From: Udeniomyces pyricola
Taxonomy: Eukaryota > Basidiomycota > Tremellomycetes > Cystofilobasidiales > Mrakiaceae
DNA length: 64,000 nucleotides
Direction: 5' to 3'
NCBI GenBank assembly: GCA_039545295.1
Contig: BCIK01000026.1
Location: forward strand, 217,632-281,631
The notes beneath the pieces are model-generated. The model was not told the DNA's origin and did no database searches. It saw only the letters and a list, made by a program, of their open reading frames with translations. A program made the position numbers and the translations under genes. Position 1 is the first letter of the stretch, and the number at the start of each line of letters is the position of its first letter. Shown here one piece after another: positions 47,009 through 60,900 of the stretch.

Positions 47009-48704
47009 TAGCTGCAAAAGGCGGGACGCGTCGAGGTTGATGGGACCGTTGGTGATTGAGAAAAGAATAGCAGATTGAAGGGGGGGATTGGGTGATGACG
47101 ATGATGGATGGCGGTCGTTGCGGGTTCGACAACAATAAGTTCTAAGGCAGCAGACTCTCGCACAAGGCCGACTGTACTGATCGATCGATACATTTAGCTG
47201 GCGGGCGGTTTCTGTCGATGGATGATTAAGCCTTAGGTTTTTTTTGGATGACATGATAGGCATGGGTAGGATGATATGATGGGAAGTGCATGGTATATGA
47301 TGGCTGCTGCTACATGCCGATGATGATGTAGATGCGCATATACACGATGATGGATGCAAGGTGTTAGTGCATTTTATATACTTATATCTATACAAGCATG
47401 ATGATCATGACTTGGATTCTCCGAGATCGATCGAGTGCCCAGCTGTGGTCGACCATCTCTCACGCACACTCAACGACCCGCCTGCCGTCCATGATTAATA
47501 GTTCCCTCGTTTGATCAACGAATCCATAGGCAGCTGGCACTGGGCACTGGTGGGCATGGAGTGACGGATTAACCAGCATCCCTCGCCGCGCTCATATGAT
47601 CTCAAATCAACACCTTCTCCTCGTCGCCACTCGTTCGTCAGTACTTCGAGCGGAGGGTGGCCCTCAGAGGCTTCGTCACATCAGCCATTACTGGACTTGA
47701 GCTTTCCAGCTTCTCGCCGTTTCAATTATTCCTCAACTTACGACGCTTGCGTCATTTAACGTCTGATCCATCTCGACACCACATTTCGTGAGGTTCCTTG
47801 AACCACCTTTGGTTTTTATGAAATCGTCAGGATTGGTAGATTTATGTCGTACTAGATCATTTGCGGAATTTTGGCTTCGCTTGAGAACTGGAAGCTGGGT
47901 GCGAAAGGGCCACTTGAAGTTAGGAACAACATCGGGACGAATATATGGACGAGGAAAATGTAAAGTACGCATTGAGTTGCGGGCAGGAGATCGTCTCCAT
48001 CATCACGATCTGGATGAGAAAAGAACTGATCTTTAATCTTTGCGAACGTCCAACCGGCCATCCGATATCCGATATCCGTTGCTTGCTTCCGGCTGGATTC
48101 TGATGAGCGAAAGGCGGCGGCTGTCGATCGTCAACTACCCCGGCCCGGATGAGCTGGCGGCGTTGGACGTTGGACGCAAAGCCATGATATGATGGATTGA
48201 AATCGAACCTTCCTTATAACAAGCAGCCAGATCATCGATCGTCCATGCTCAATAATAGCCGGTCTGCCATCTCTCGAGCCACCAATTCTCGTCTACGTCA
48301 GTACATCTTTCTCTTTCCTGTTCAGATCCACATCCTGCTATCGACTACATGCCATCACATAAAATCGAAATTCAAACCCACACGCACACCCACACCCACA
48401 CCCACACCTGCTGTTCGCCCTCGATGTTCCCCCCATGCGGGCCTGCCCGGCCTAGGAAGCAGCACGCGGTCGTCCCCTCTCGCTCATCGACACGATGCCG
48501 ACCTTCGGACATCCCCCTGTTCCATAACAAATCAGCCCTGGCTTCGAAGCTTCGACGCTAGACCCATCCTGAGTTTCCCTCGTGCTCATGCACCCGACCG
48601 TCATCTCACTCTTCTGGTTTCCACTTTGTGCTCTCTTGCTCGCTCTAGCCTACCAACACCAAACCAGACCCCACGTATCCATCCCCTCTACTTGCCGCCG
48701 CACC
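47009..48704. promoter_or_regulatory. Divergent region upstream of the phosphatase and aminopeptidase
   Basis: Holds both promoters. At 48061-48079 the strand reads TCCGATATCCGATATCCGT, and at 48161-48176 it reads CGTTGGACGTTGGACG; both words recur near 7565 and 63151. Bases 48377-48409 are an ACCCAC repeat. An ATG at 48588 is in frame with the aminopeptidase start and would add 39 residues with a hydrophobic stretch, a possible longer form with a targeting signal. I see no separate gene. Confidence 0.4.
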
Positions 48705-51700
48705 ATGTCGTCCGCTGCCAACCAGACCGAGTACCGACTTCCGACAAACGTCAAGCCGGTTCGTCTCGTCTTCTTCACCTCGGGTGACAGCGCTGCTGCG
48801 TTGTCTCCTCTCCTTTCTGCCTCTGCTTCCTGCCCATCAAGCTCACTATCTTTTCTCTCGCCTGTTCCACATCTAGCTCCACTACGATCTCACCATCAAG
48901 ACGGATCTCGCCTCCAAGTCGTTTGAAGGCTCCGGCTCGATCCTCCTCAAGATCCTCTCTCCAACGCTTACTTCCCTCACTTTCAACGCTCACCCCTCGC
49001 TCTCCCTCCATGACCTCTCCCTCCACTCGTCCGCTCTCAAGACCGATTCCGTCTACAACATAGACGACGGTGCCGTCAAGCGGGATGACGTCAAGGAGCG
49101 AGCGACCATCAAGCTTGATGAGGCGTTGGGCCTCAAGGAGGGAGATGAAGTTCATCTCAAGCTCGGATGGAAGGCTGCTCTGGGTTCTTCCATGCTGGTA
49201 CGTTGGTTTAGCTGTAGTAGAACACTCTGATCGATAGTGTTGCTTCCTTAGACTACTCAAAGGTGGCATGGGAACTTGAAAGGGAAGCTCCGGAAAGGAG
49301 AAGATCCGGTCATGAGATATGCATAACTCACCTTTTTGTTGCATGGCAATTGTGATCGTCCCATATATCCAAATCCTCTCATATCTATCCTCCAATCCAG
49401 GGTTATTACACCTCGTCCTACACCAACAAAGCCTCTGAACCATCTACCTACGCTCTCACTCAGTTTGAAGCGACCTCGGCCCGGCGAGCTTTCCCATGCT
49501 GGGACGAGCCTGAGCTCAAGGCGACCTACTCCCTCACCATGATCTCGGACGCCGACACCGTCGCCCTTTCCAACATGGATGTCCTCGAGGAGAAGGTTCT
49601 CGACCAGACAGCCGATGCTGAGGTTGCCCTCGACAAGGGCGTCGGCAAGTCGACGCTCAAGCTCATCAAGAGCACGCTCAAGACGGAGCACTCGTCCACC
49701 GAGGCGAGCGCTACAAAGAAGTGGAAGGTCACCAAGTTCAACAAGACTCCGCTCATGAGCACGTACCTCCTCACCTTTGCCAACGGCAAGTTTGAGTACA
49801 GGGAAGACTCGTACAAGAGCCCGTTGACGGGCCGAGTCGTGCCCCTGCGTATCTATGCTGTGCGTCGCCATGTTTCTTGCGGTTTAGGATTTGCTTGTTT
49901 CTTGTCGCTCTCGTTCCAGTTGCATGCCGCACCTTGTGTCAATCATCTTGCGTCTATATCGGTGCTCTTGTCAAAAAATAAAAATGTGTATGCACAAGAC
50001 TCAAGTAAGCTGATCCATTGTGCTCACCTTTTCGACCATTCCCTCCCCCTTCCCACTTTACCTCTGGTCCCTTTGTGTGCAGACCGACGAGATCATCAAC
50101 CAAGTCGAATATGCTCTCGACGTTACCAAGCGAGCCGTCCCCATTTACGAGCAGATCTTTGACATCGCCTACCCGCTTCCCAAGCTTGACTCCCTTGTCG
50201 CCCACGACTTTGACGCCGGCGCCATGGAAGGTTGGGGACTCATCACCGGCAGGACCTCTGTTCTCTTGCTCGACGACAAGAGCGGTCTGGCTGCTCAGAA
50301 GAGGGTTGCTACGGTCCAGTCGTGAGTTGAATGAAGCTTTGTCTTGCGGAGGCCAGGGTTCCAATGGCAGTCACTAGACTCATACCCCTTTACGTGCCTA
50401 CGTGTCTTTGATATTGCCTTCTATGCAGTCATGAGCTCGCTCATCAATGTAGGTCCATCTCATCGGCTACGTTGTGATTTTATCTCAGGATGTCTGGTGT
50501 GGTGAGCTAATACTCGATCGTTTCGTCCTGCTTTGCTTCAACAAGGGTTTGGTGATCTCGTCACCATGGAGGTTCGCTCGATCATCATTTCCTTCGCACC
50601 TTCTTTAGCTTCCTTTCACCTTGACGTCATTGTCTCACTCTCTCTCGCTATGTGTATGAGGACAGTATTGATCAAATTTCTTCTCCGCTTACCTTTTTTT
50701 CTGACTTCAGTGGTGGAAGGAGCTCTGGCTCAACGAGGCTTTCGCTACGCTCATGGTGCGTTTCTTCTTTTCTTTGACTCACGTTTTTCCACCGCGACGT
50801 TTCATTGAGATACGCCTGTTAATGTGCCTCTGCTGACATCATTCTCTGTCCGTAGGGAGAGGTCGTTGTTCCCGACCGACTTTATCCCGAGTGGTCTGTT
50901 CGAACGTCGTTCATGTGAGTACCTGTTCTTGGTGCATTTTCGTTCCGGGACCTGCATCCAGAATGGCCCTGACATTTGGATTGTACAATCCTGCTACCCT
51001 GATACGACGGATGCATCTAGCACCGACCATCTCTTCTCGGCCCTTTCCCTCGACGCCCAGCGATCCTCCCACCCGATCGAAGTCGAGCTCGAGGACGCTA
51101 ACAAAGTCGACGAGATCTTCGATGCTGTCAGTCCGGAAAGAGATTCTCAAAGCCCTTGGCAAGAAGTCATCGAGCTTTGATTTCGTATGAGCAAGCGACC
51201 GAAAGCTGATCATCGTCACTCGACTGTTCTCTGGGGTTGCGTCTTGTCTTTTGTGTCCCATACACGTTTGATTGCTCATAAAAAAGGTGTCTTACAGCAA
51301 GGGAGCTTCGGTCCTCCGCATGTTGTCGACGGTTGTAGGAGAAGAAAAGTTCCTCAAGGGTGTCTCGATCTATCTCAAGGAAAATGGTTCGTTGCGACTG
51401 TCCCTTACAAGTCCCTTGAGCTTTTTCTCCTTCTTGTTTTCTTGGTCGGGGTTCTTGTTCGCGCGACTAACGCTGTCTGACTTTGCTTGATAGCCTACTC
51501 TAACGCCAAGACGGAAGATCTCTGGAAGGGCATCTCGGCCGCTTCCGGTGTCAATATCACAACTATCGCCAAGTCTTGGGTCCAAAAGGTTGGTTGCCCT
51601 CTCACACAGTGCACTCGCTCCGAGGCTCGCTAGGCCGTGAGACAGGCAGCAACCATAGCTCATGCGACCCCCTAACCCCTCTCCCTCCTCCCCCCCTTTC

Positions 51701-53765
51701 CTGATCTCTCACTGCTGATCGCTTTGGTCGCTTTGGGTTCGTTCTTGCAACTTCCATTCCACTCGGGTTCATCGCATTTGTGATGCGTCCTCTGTCACTT
51801 CTAGATTGGCTTCCCCGTCATCACCGCGTCTGAAAAGGACGGCAAGCTCTCGCTGAGGCAGGACCGATTCCTCTCGACCGGTGACGTCACCGAGGAGGAG
51901 AACCAGACGATTTGGTGAGTCAGAACTAGGATCTCCTTCGGGACAAACACGCTGTGAGGATACATCTGGGTGGTCACAGACATCTTCGTTGCTGAGACTT
52001 TTGTCACCCGTTCAACTCTTCTCCTTCTGACCCATGTGATCTGATCACCTCGTGTCCATATGCCCGTTCGATAGGCACATCCCCCTTCGGCTCCTCACTA
52101 TCAACAAAGACGGTAAAAAGGTTGTCGACTCCCACGCTGTGCTCTCTGAGCGAGAGACTTCGATTGATCTCGAAGGAGCCAAGCTGTTCAAGCTCAACTC
52201 GGGTAAGACCTACTTTCACCGACGGCTTTCAATTTAAATCAATCAGGCAAAATTGGGTAGTGTCGGCCTTTGATGGGCAAAGTTGCTCATTCCGGTCTCG
52301 ATCCGTCCTATTCGTGACCTTTTTTTTTTATTTTAATATCTTACTTCAGATACCACGGGAGTCTACCGTGTGGCCTACTCTGCTTCTCATCTCGACGCCC
52401 TCGGGATCGAGGCCGCCAAGAAGGATTCTTCGCTCACCCGAGAGGACCGCGTCGGGCTCGTGTCGGACGCGCATCAGCTCTCGCGTGCGGGCTACTCGCC
52501 TACCGCGGGGTCGCTCAACCTGATCTCGCACTTGAAGGATGAAGAGAGTGAAGTTGTTTGGACAGGAATCGCCTTGGTAAGTCATCTTGGTAGTGACAGG
52601 AAAGACTTGGAATTGTCGAGCAGACGGGAAGCAAGACGTCGCTTGTACTTGAGGTTTGAGAACTGACTGGTCCATCCTTACGGTTCTTGTTCTTCGCTTC
52701 TGTGTCCTTGCTCCCATCCCTATACGTTCTCTCTCCATACGCTGTGCGGTTCCTTTCTCCTTTCAACAGTCTCTTGGTGACATCAGCTCCGTCTGGTGGG
52801 AGCAGCCTTCTGCCGTCCAGGACGGATTGAAAGCGCTTCGCCGATCGCTGTTCGGACCTCTTATCGATCGATTGACCTTTGAGTTCTCTCCCAATGACAC
52901 CCCTGAGACGCGGGAGCTTCGAACGCTTGCTTTCTCCGTCGCCGGCGCGGCCAACTACGAGCCCGTCGTCAAGTTTGCCCAAAAGGCGTTTGCCGCCAAA
53001 CTCGCAGGGGACGACAAAGCGGTGTCGCCCGATTTGGAGAGCGCCATCTTCCGATTGGCTGTCGCACATGGAGACAAGGCGACGTACGAAGCGGTCCGAG
53101 AGATTTACCGGGCCCCGGCGAACCCGTCGCAGAAGATTGCGGCCCTGACGGCGTTGACGAGGACGACGGATGAGGACTTGGTTAAGGAGACGTTGGGCAT
53201 GATCAAGACCGAGGTCAAGGACCAAGACGTTGCGAGCGTGATCGCTCATTTGGGCATGAACCAGACGATTGGAAGGAAGGCGGTGTTGGAGTGGTTCTTT
53301 GAGGAGTACGAGTCTTTGGTCGCCAGGTTCGAAGGTTTCGTGAGTAGTCTCTCTTTTTTCCTTTTGCGTTTATGTCTGTATCGTCAGCTTTTGGTGATGT
53401 TTTGTAAGATATGGGTTCCGGTCTGGAGACGGTTCGATTGCGTCAACGATCTGCTTGTGATGGGCTTGTTGGTTGATGCTCAGTGGTTCGCCTTGAATCG
53501 ATGGTTCCGTTTTGACTGACCCCTTCTTTCCATCCTTTTCTCTTTCCAGACCATCGGTCGCATCATCAAGTACTCGACTTACAACCTTACTTCTCGTGCT
53601 GACCTGGCGCGGGTACGTGCGTTCTTCGCCGATAAGGACACGTCCAAGTTCACGAGGACGTACGCCCAGACGGTCGAGGGCATCGAGAGCGCGGCGAGGT
53701 GGGTCGAGAAGGATGCAAAGGGCGTCGAGGCGTGGTTGAGGGAAAAGGGATTCTTGAAGGAGTGA
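48705..53765 (+). CDS. M1 family zinc aminopeptidase (Ape2/Aap1, puromycin-sensitive type)
   Basis: Removes N-terminal residues from peptides. Exons: 48705-48758, 48877-49197, 49401-49859, 50083-50321, 50429-50448, 50546-50571, 50711-50755, 50856-50914, 51021-51126, 51287-51386, 51494-51588, 51805-51914, 52075-52202, 52350-52576, 52770-53339, 53550-53765 (924 aa). The substrate motif GAMEG is at 324-328. The zinc motif is H359-E360-L-A-H363 and, 18 residues on, E382 in WLNEAFA. HELAH lies in a 20-base exon and E382 two exons later. YSKGASVLRML and the ERAP1-like C-terminal helical domain (about 520-924, ending EAWLREKGFLKE) are present. A start at 48588 would add a hydrophobic leader; 48705 has the better context (CACCATGT). 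Fifteen introns. Confidence 0.95.
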
Positions 53766-54754
53766 TCTGAGGGTTAGCCTTTGACGGGGGGAAAGGTCGA
53801 GGTAGCTACTAGGACGATGTGGTAGGGTTCAAAAGCAGATCGATGCTGGCCGGAGTGATGATGGTTTTGAGCTTGGGCGCGGCGTGTGCGTAAGAGCTGG
53901 AACGATGAGGTACATATCAAGATGTATCGTGTATGTGATGTATGAAGCTTTTATAGGTTCAGTGAAGGTTTCCTGATGCCTTGGGCGGTGAGGTCGGCCA
54001 GCTGCGCCCATGAGGCTGAGGACATATGGCCATTCTCCTAAGCTATATACTATGTGCGTTGATATTGGGCATGGTGTGTATGGATATATGCGTGTGGGGC
54101 ATGAAGCACTAATCATCGCGTATACAGCTAGTCGCAATCAGAGGGGATTCAGCATGAGCATATGTATATATATATACACGATGCACCATCGCATATTGTA
54201 AGCTACATGGATTTGCATGGATACATATCATCAATCTACAGTACATATATATATATAACATATATATGATGGCGTTGGAGGGGGGGGGGGGGCAGACATA
54301 ATGCTGGACTCGTGATGAGCCGCGCGCTCTCTCGTGTGGGCGTGGGCAGGCAGGCTCCCATTTTTTTCGCTCAACTTGGGCGGGCGTGGAATCGCCCTTG
54401 ACGCTTGCCCTCTGACCATCGTTCAACTCAGGTTCGTGCCCCTCTCGCTTCGCCTCTCCCTTCATCCGAGCCCACTCATCGATATCATCATCATCATCAT
54501 TGCCATCCGTATCATCATCAGTATCATGTCTAACATATAGAACTGACCTGGTATCCGCTTGTCTTGTTTCCTTCGTCTGCTTGATTGATATCATCGTCGC
54601 TGGCTCCCTTTCGCGCTTCCTCTCTCCCTCCCCTCCTCGCTCGCTCACTTTCTCGCTGCACTTCTCACTCGTCTACCCATACACGCACTCCTCTCACCCG
54701 CTCTCCCTCTTTCACTCTCGTTCATCCACTCGACTACCACAACCTTCAGCAGCC
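53766..54754. promoter_or_regulatory. Intergenic region with the promoter of the ribosomal protein gene
   Basis: The first half holds the 3' end of the aminopeptidase, with ATAT-rich words near 54160 and 54250 and a G run (54281-54292). The last 170 bases before the uL1 start are very pyrimidine-rich, typical of leaders and initiator regions of fungal ribosomal protein genes. Confidence 0.5.
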
Positions 54755-56222
54755 ATGTCCAAACTTTCAGCTTCCAGCGTGCGAGGATTCATCAACAACC
54801 TTCTTGCCGGTTCGTCTCTCCACGAGGAGGGAGGCAAGAAGAGGAACTTTGTTGAGACCATCGAGCTCCAGATCGGTCTTAAGAACTACGACCCTCAGCG
54901 AGACAAGCGGTACGTGTTTCTTTTCTTTGCTTTTGTACTTTGAGCTCAAAGATGGAAGGGACAGACATGCGTTGCTGGGTAGAGCAGTTCAGGAGAGACG
55001 AGTGAGGCAAGAGAAGGGAAAGAAATCAGGCAGAACCGACCGGGTTCGCCACCCAAAACTGTTCCAACCCCCCAGAAACGGAATGCTAAAACCAAAAACC
55101 CTTTCGCTGCTGCCCTTGACTCTCTCTCTCTCTCTATGCTCGCCCCCTATGTAGATTCTCGGGAACCGTCAAGCTCCCCAACATCCCCCGACCCAGGATG
55201 TCCATCTGCATTCTCGCCGATGCCGCTGACATTGACCGAGCCAAGCAGATCGAGCTTGAGTGTACGTCTCTTTGGTCCTCCCTTCTGCCCTCCTTTTCAT
55301 CCTATCTCAGCATATACAGCGAGATCTTTTGCCTCCTCCCTTCATCCCTCTGGTTCATGCCGACTCACCCATGGTTCCCCATCGACGGCTCCTTTCTCGC
55401 TTCTCTTCTTCTGTGATTTGTAGACATGTCCGTTGATGACTTGAAGAAGCTCAACAAGAACAAGAAGCTCGTCAAGAAGCTCGCCAAGAAGTACAACTCC
55501 TTCCTTGCTTCCGAGACTTTGATCAAGCAGATCCCTCGATTGCTCGGTCCCGGTCTTTCCAAGGGTTCGTTTAGCAACTGGTTTATCTTGGCCGTGTTTC
55601 ATCTCGAAAGAGAACACGAAAGGGGGGCTATGAGATAGACGAAACTGACGATCTTGTTTTTTCTTCTCATTTTGGGTCATGATAGCCGGTAAGTTCCCTA
55701 CCCCCGTCTCGCACGCCGAGGACCTCCAGAACAAGGTCAACGAGGTCAAGTCGACCATCAAGTTCCAGCTCAAGAAGGTTCTCTGCCTCGGTGTCGCCGT
55801 CGCTCACTGCGACATGACTGAGGACCAGGTCCTTGCCAACGTCATGCTTTGTACGTTTTTCCCACCTTTTTTTTTTCCTAATCCAACCCTCTTGTCGAGG
55901 GATCGATTTGGGTAGTTTACGAGCATGAACTGATTCAACTTGGGGTGGCTTTGGGTTATGTGATGTGTAGCCATCAACTTCTTGGTCTCGCTCCTCAAGA
56001 AGAACTGGCAGAACGTCGGATCTCTTCACCTTAAGAGCTCCATGGGCAAGGTTCGTTGTTACATCCGTTCTACTTGACGTCCTTATCCTTGTCGTCCACC
56101 ATCCGTTATCGCCTTGTTACGCCCCCCCCCCCCTTGCCACTTGACACTGACCGGTCTTCACCCTTCCCTTATTTCTCCCTCTTTTCCACTTTTCGTTACG
56201 TCAGCCTTTCCGAATCTACTAA
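54755..56222 (+). CDS. RPL10A: 60S ribosomal protein uL1 (L10a)
   Basis: L1-stalk protein of the large ribosomal subunit, at the E site. Exons: 54755-54909, 55155-55261, 55424-55564, 55686-55850, 55971-56050, 56205-56222 (221 aa, near the usual 217). Diagnostic stretches are [82 protein letters not shown] and the C-terminal MGKPFRIY. The last exon codes only PFRIY and the stop. The pyrimidine-rich leader fits strong expression. The reading is unbroken across all five introns. Confidence 0.97.
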
Positions 56223-57912
56223 ACCATTCTACCGTTTGACAACCCACGGAGAATGAGATTCGATGACCTTTAAAAAAAAGAACCAAAACAATATAAAAAT
56301 CCAAGAACTCCGATATCCTCTACTTTCCCACATCATTCTTCCCCGAACCTCTTGAAACAAAACCAAACCAAAAACAATTAACAAAAAAAAATGAACGAGC
56401 AGTCATAGACCTCTCGCCTCTTTCTCTCTTGAAGATTGACCCCCAAAAAAATCGAAAACGAAATCAAAGGATCTTCTCTTAAACTCCTCCCTCTCTGTCT
56501 TTCTCGACGTTCGACTCCTCGTTTCTCCTTTTTGCCTTCCGTTGGCTCCTCCGACTTGATCTCACCTTTCCTCGACTCTCGATCTCCCCCTTATCGACAT
56601 CACCCTTCCTATCCTCTCGAACGCCATGGAACCAAATCACATCCCCCCTTCCGTCCCCCTTCCTTCCTCATCCACCCCAAACAAACCTTCGAAAAACCCC
56701 CACAAGAAAGACTTCCCCAAGAAGAAACTAGCAGAAGAAGAACGGATCGATGCAGGGAACAACGATGGAAAAAAAACACACAAAACAAATCAGAAAATCC
56801 CCTTTCTTAACAACCACAAGCCTCGCACGCGAATACCCAGCCAAGAGGAAACACATCAACAACAACAAAAAAAAAGAAGATCCGACCTTGAGGAACCAAC
56901 ACAATCGAATTCCCTTAACCTTAACTCTCTACTGTCGTTGCCCTAACTCCCTCCTTCCCTGGGAGACCATGAATGGTCATCTTTGCTGATCGATCTTCAT
57001 GGAGGGTCAACACTTTCGTCATCAAGGTTTTTTTTCGTTTTGTCTTCTCTTGGTTTGCCTTTTTTTTTCTTTTGATTTTTTGTGTTTCTCTTTTGGTGAG
57101 GGGAGCTGAGAGGGGGGTGTTTTTTGTTGGGTTTTTTTTGTTCTTTTTTTTACCTGTCCAATTCTCTCGTTGCTTCTTCTTTCTTTGCTCTTTCTTTCTT
57201 TCTCCCCTTGTGGGGGGTCCTTTTCTTCCCTTGATCTGGTGTGAGAAGCGGTGAAGTCGTGGTCCGTTTGTCTTTGGTTCTTCGTTTTGGAGAAGGTGAT
57301 GCTGTGTGGGTGTGGTCGTGATTCGTACGAGAACGAGTGTAGGTAGTTGTTTCCTTTGCATCGGGGGCATCTATCCAGGAGATCATCGGGGGGTTGTCGA
57401 AAAAACAGGCGAGGGTCAGGTTGTTTTTTTAGCTTAGTTGATTCTTTTTCTGTTTCTTTTCTTTTTGATCTTTCTTTGAGAAGACGAGGTCCGAGAGAGG
57501 GTGTCTCGGTCGTCTTTTTTTTTTAGTTTAGGCTTTTGTGTCTTTTTCTTTTTCAAGAGCGAAGGGTTTCTTGTTTTGATGTGGATCTTATGATGTTCTT
57601 GGTTTTATATTCTCTTGCTTTCATCGATGTTTGCTTCAACGGAATTTTACACAAAACTTGCGCCAAGGTTAGTTATTATACAAGACGTAGTCTCATGGAC
57701 TTTTTTCTCTGTGTCGAGTATATACACACTGACGGATTGAGAATCACTGTTATCACGTCTATCAAGTACGTAAAAAAAAAAAAAAGGTAAAAACATCGAC
57801 ATCATGCACATCTAACACATCCCAGAACCAAGTGATATCCATACATTTTTAATCACGATCATCCGACAAGAGGGCTCGATCATATCCCATCATGGGAACG
57901 CGCGCCGCTCAT
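56223..57912. other. Convergent intergenic region between uL1 and the amidase
   Basis: The uL1 3' region runs into A/C-rich DNA (56240-56930), then T/G-rich DNA (57020-57560). Several open frames of 60-150 codons are Lys- or Phe/Cys-rich and lack any domain; they look like composition artefacts. Strand composition flips near 56950, but I cannot support a gene. Confidence 0.4.
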
Positions 57913-60900
57913 CTACAGCTTCCAAGTTGACTCTATCGCTGAACTCTGTCGACTCGTCATCTCAGCCTTTCTCGCGCAACCAGGTCCAAACGCTTCCTTT
58001 CGTCCCAGATGATGATGATGATGACTCTCTAGCTCGCCGCCCCCTTCTTTCGATGGATAAACCCCTCCTGCCGTCGTCGTCGTAGTGAGGTGATTCGTGA
58101 AGTTTGACCGACTGTGTTCTCTCCCTTTCCACACGTTCAAGGCGTGTTCGACGACCCTCATCGCGCCTAGACATCTCTCTTCCTCCCATGGAGGCAAGAC
58201 GACTTGGATGCCAACCGGTAAGCCCGCCATAGCCTGAGCATCATAGAGCGGTTTCCCGGATTTCGGCGCAAGGGGTCCTTTACCAAAGTAGACGGCTTGT
58301 TCCATCAGGCACGAGCCGGAAGAGTTGTCGAGGTAGGAAATGGGGTGTGTGTCGAGGGAAGGTGAGACGAGGGTAATTGGGAGAGAACCGACGGTGGCTG
58401 AGAATGGAAAGGACCCGGTAAGGTTTAGGAAAGAAAGAAGTAAAACGTGAAGTAAAAGCGGTAGAGGATTTTATGGGGGGGGGTTGATGTGAGACAGAAG
58501 AAGGTGTTTAGCTTTTGCTGCTCCGTTCTTCAAATAGAGGAAGAGGAAGGGACTAGGGAGGGGAGAAACCGGCAAGGGGAATCAAGAATCGTCTCCCAAC
58601 ATTTCCAAATCAGCGAGAGAGATAAAAACGTACCTTCGCAGATGTTCCAAAGCACGGGACCACTAGCCAAGGCAGAGAGTGTGGTTGAGCCCTTATGGGG
58701 CACGGCCGGAACGGCATATGTCGGACAGAGGATAAAATCGAAACCTTGATCTTGCCATGCCTGAGGTGCGTGCAGTTATCGAAAGTGATTCCGATTATAT
58801 CGAGAAGAAGGGGGATTGAGGAGATGGAAGAGGGATGGAGGAAATGGAGAAGCGAGAGAGTAAGGATGCGAAAGGTGAGATGAGATGGGTGTGAGTGCGT
58901 GAGAGTGTGTGAGATCAGTCAGTCGCTCGGCGTATGCGAAAGGCAAGGACGCAGAGATACGAAACGAGGAGGAGGCAGATCATGAAAGGGGGTATAGGAA
59001 GAAGAAGAAGAAGAAGAAAAACTAAACATATGTAGGTGAACCAAACGAACCTCTTTTCGGATCTTCGCGGCGAACGCGTCGCGTTGGGCGAGGAGATTCC
59101 AATATTCTCCTGGCGTCTTCTCGCAGGAACCCGAGACGAGTGGAGCGAATTTGGCATCGCCGTACCAATTTCGGACAAGGAAAGAACCTATGAGTCGAAC
59201 GAGGCCTAATGAGAGGAAGGTCAGTGAGGGAAGAAGGGATTGAAGCGAAAACATGTGGTTTCGTGTCAGTGAGGGTTTCTTTCGCTGGTCTGCGTGAAGG
59301 TATGAGAAGGGGGAACGATTGGGCGTCAAGTGATGGAGTGAGGCGATACTGACGAGGAAGAGAAGGTCCGAGTGTTGTGATGTGCAAGCAGTCATCCTTG
59401 GCATCCGGTCCGAGATTTGAGAGTAGCGTCTAGTGAAATTTGAAGATGCGAATGCAGATTAGAAAGGAGCGGATATGATAAAGCGGAGGACGCGTAGTCA
59501 TTCGATTGGAAGAAGAGAGTTGGAAGAATCATAGACGATAAAGCCATAGAACGGATAGAGGCTCAAGAATAATGGTTGTTGACAAACCTTGTAGCCGTCG
59601 GATGATGAGATGGCTTGGAAAAGCTGAGAGGAAAGAGCGAAAATCAAGAAATTGAGAAATCAGCCAGCTGGATGACATTATGTATCATCGTGACATTGAT
59701 GAAGTCTTCTCACACCGATGCTCTTCGAAGCTAAAGGATCGAACCAATCCAGATCCACAAGTTCAACAAACAAACAGAAGCATCAGTCATTGAAAAACAT
59801 TCTACAAGTCCTCATATGTCAAACGCGTGGTGAGCCAAAAAAAGAAAGAAAACAATTTTACCATCGGGTGGGCACCACTCGATGCACTCGTGCCCTTGTT
59901 CTCTCAGAGCCTCAACACTCTCCATAACACCTCTCGCACAAGCTGGCGACGCTTTGACGAACCCATCATCGACGTAGTAAGCCACCTTGAGTTTCTTCTT
60001 GGTCTCCAAGGCAACGACTCGATCGTGCCGAAAGGGCAGAGGCAAAACGTTGTCTTGACTCGTATACGTCGGTGAATCCAAGATGGTCTCGAGGAGCAGT
60101 TGCAGATCGTCGATGGAGCTAAAGCAAGGACGATTTGGAGATAGAGAGGAGGGGCACTGCAGTCAGGATGCTGGAAGACTGAAGAACGGACTTGGTCGAT
60201 TTAGGGTAATATGAGAGAACTCACCGACCCATAGGACCCGCCGTCGCCTGTGCACGTGAAATTAGAGAGATTCAAGACGGACGATCAGTCAGGGCGGATC
60301 GGCTACCGGCCGGCCTGTCGATTCTCTTTCTGCCGGCCCTCGCTTCCCTCATCTACCCAGTGGACCGCCAGCTATCTAACAATCATCATGTTCTCCTCAC
60401 CTTGACACCATCGTAACCAGGACTGGGGCTCTTGCCGCCCTTGACAGAGATTCGACCATCGACTGTTTTGATGGCATAGATTCCGCAGTACGCCGCAGGT
60501 CCTCGAATCGAGCCTAAGAGCGAAGCGACGAGCCCAGAAGAGTTACACGTTCGTCCAACCGCGTTTCGAGAACAAGATCAGTAACCCTCTTCTACGTCGC
60601 GCGCGCGCGCTCTCTCTCTGTTTCTCCGTCTCTGTGGATCGGTTCCTTCCACCAGGTATGACGAGTCCCTCGGGAAGCAAAGTCCCGCTAGTTTCGTCAA
60701 GGGGAGGAACCGGAGATTCAGACCCACTGGACGCGACCACTCACCTCCCATGTCGGTTCCTAGACCGAGAGCTGAGCCATCGAAAGCGAGGTGTGCAGCT
60801 TCACCTCCGCTCGAACCACCGCAGGTGTGGTCGGCAGACCAAGGGTTGAGGGTAGTGCCCCAGATAGGATTAGTACTCTTGAAAACAAGGCAGACCAGTC

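Noticed and set aside
46700..47395. Upstream extension of the phosphatase start by about 129 codons
   Set aside because: The extra residues are Ser/His-rich with no domain; the ATG at 47008 begins a good hydrophobic leader.
56240..57370. Several Lys-rich and Phe-rich open frames
   Set aside because: They match strand base composition, overlap on both strands and show no domain or splice pattern.
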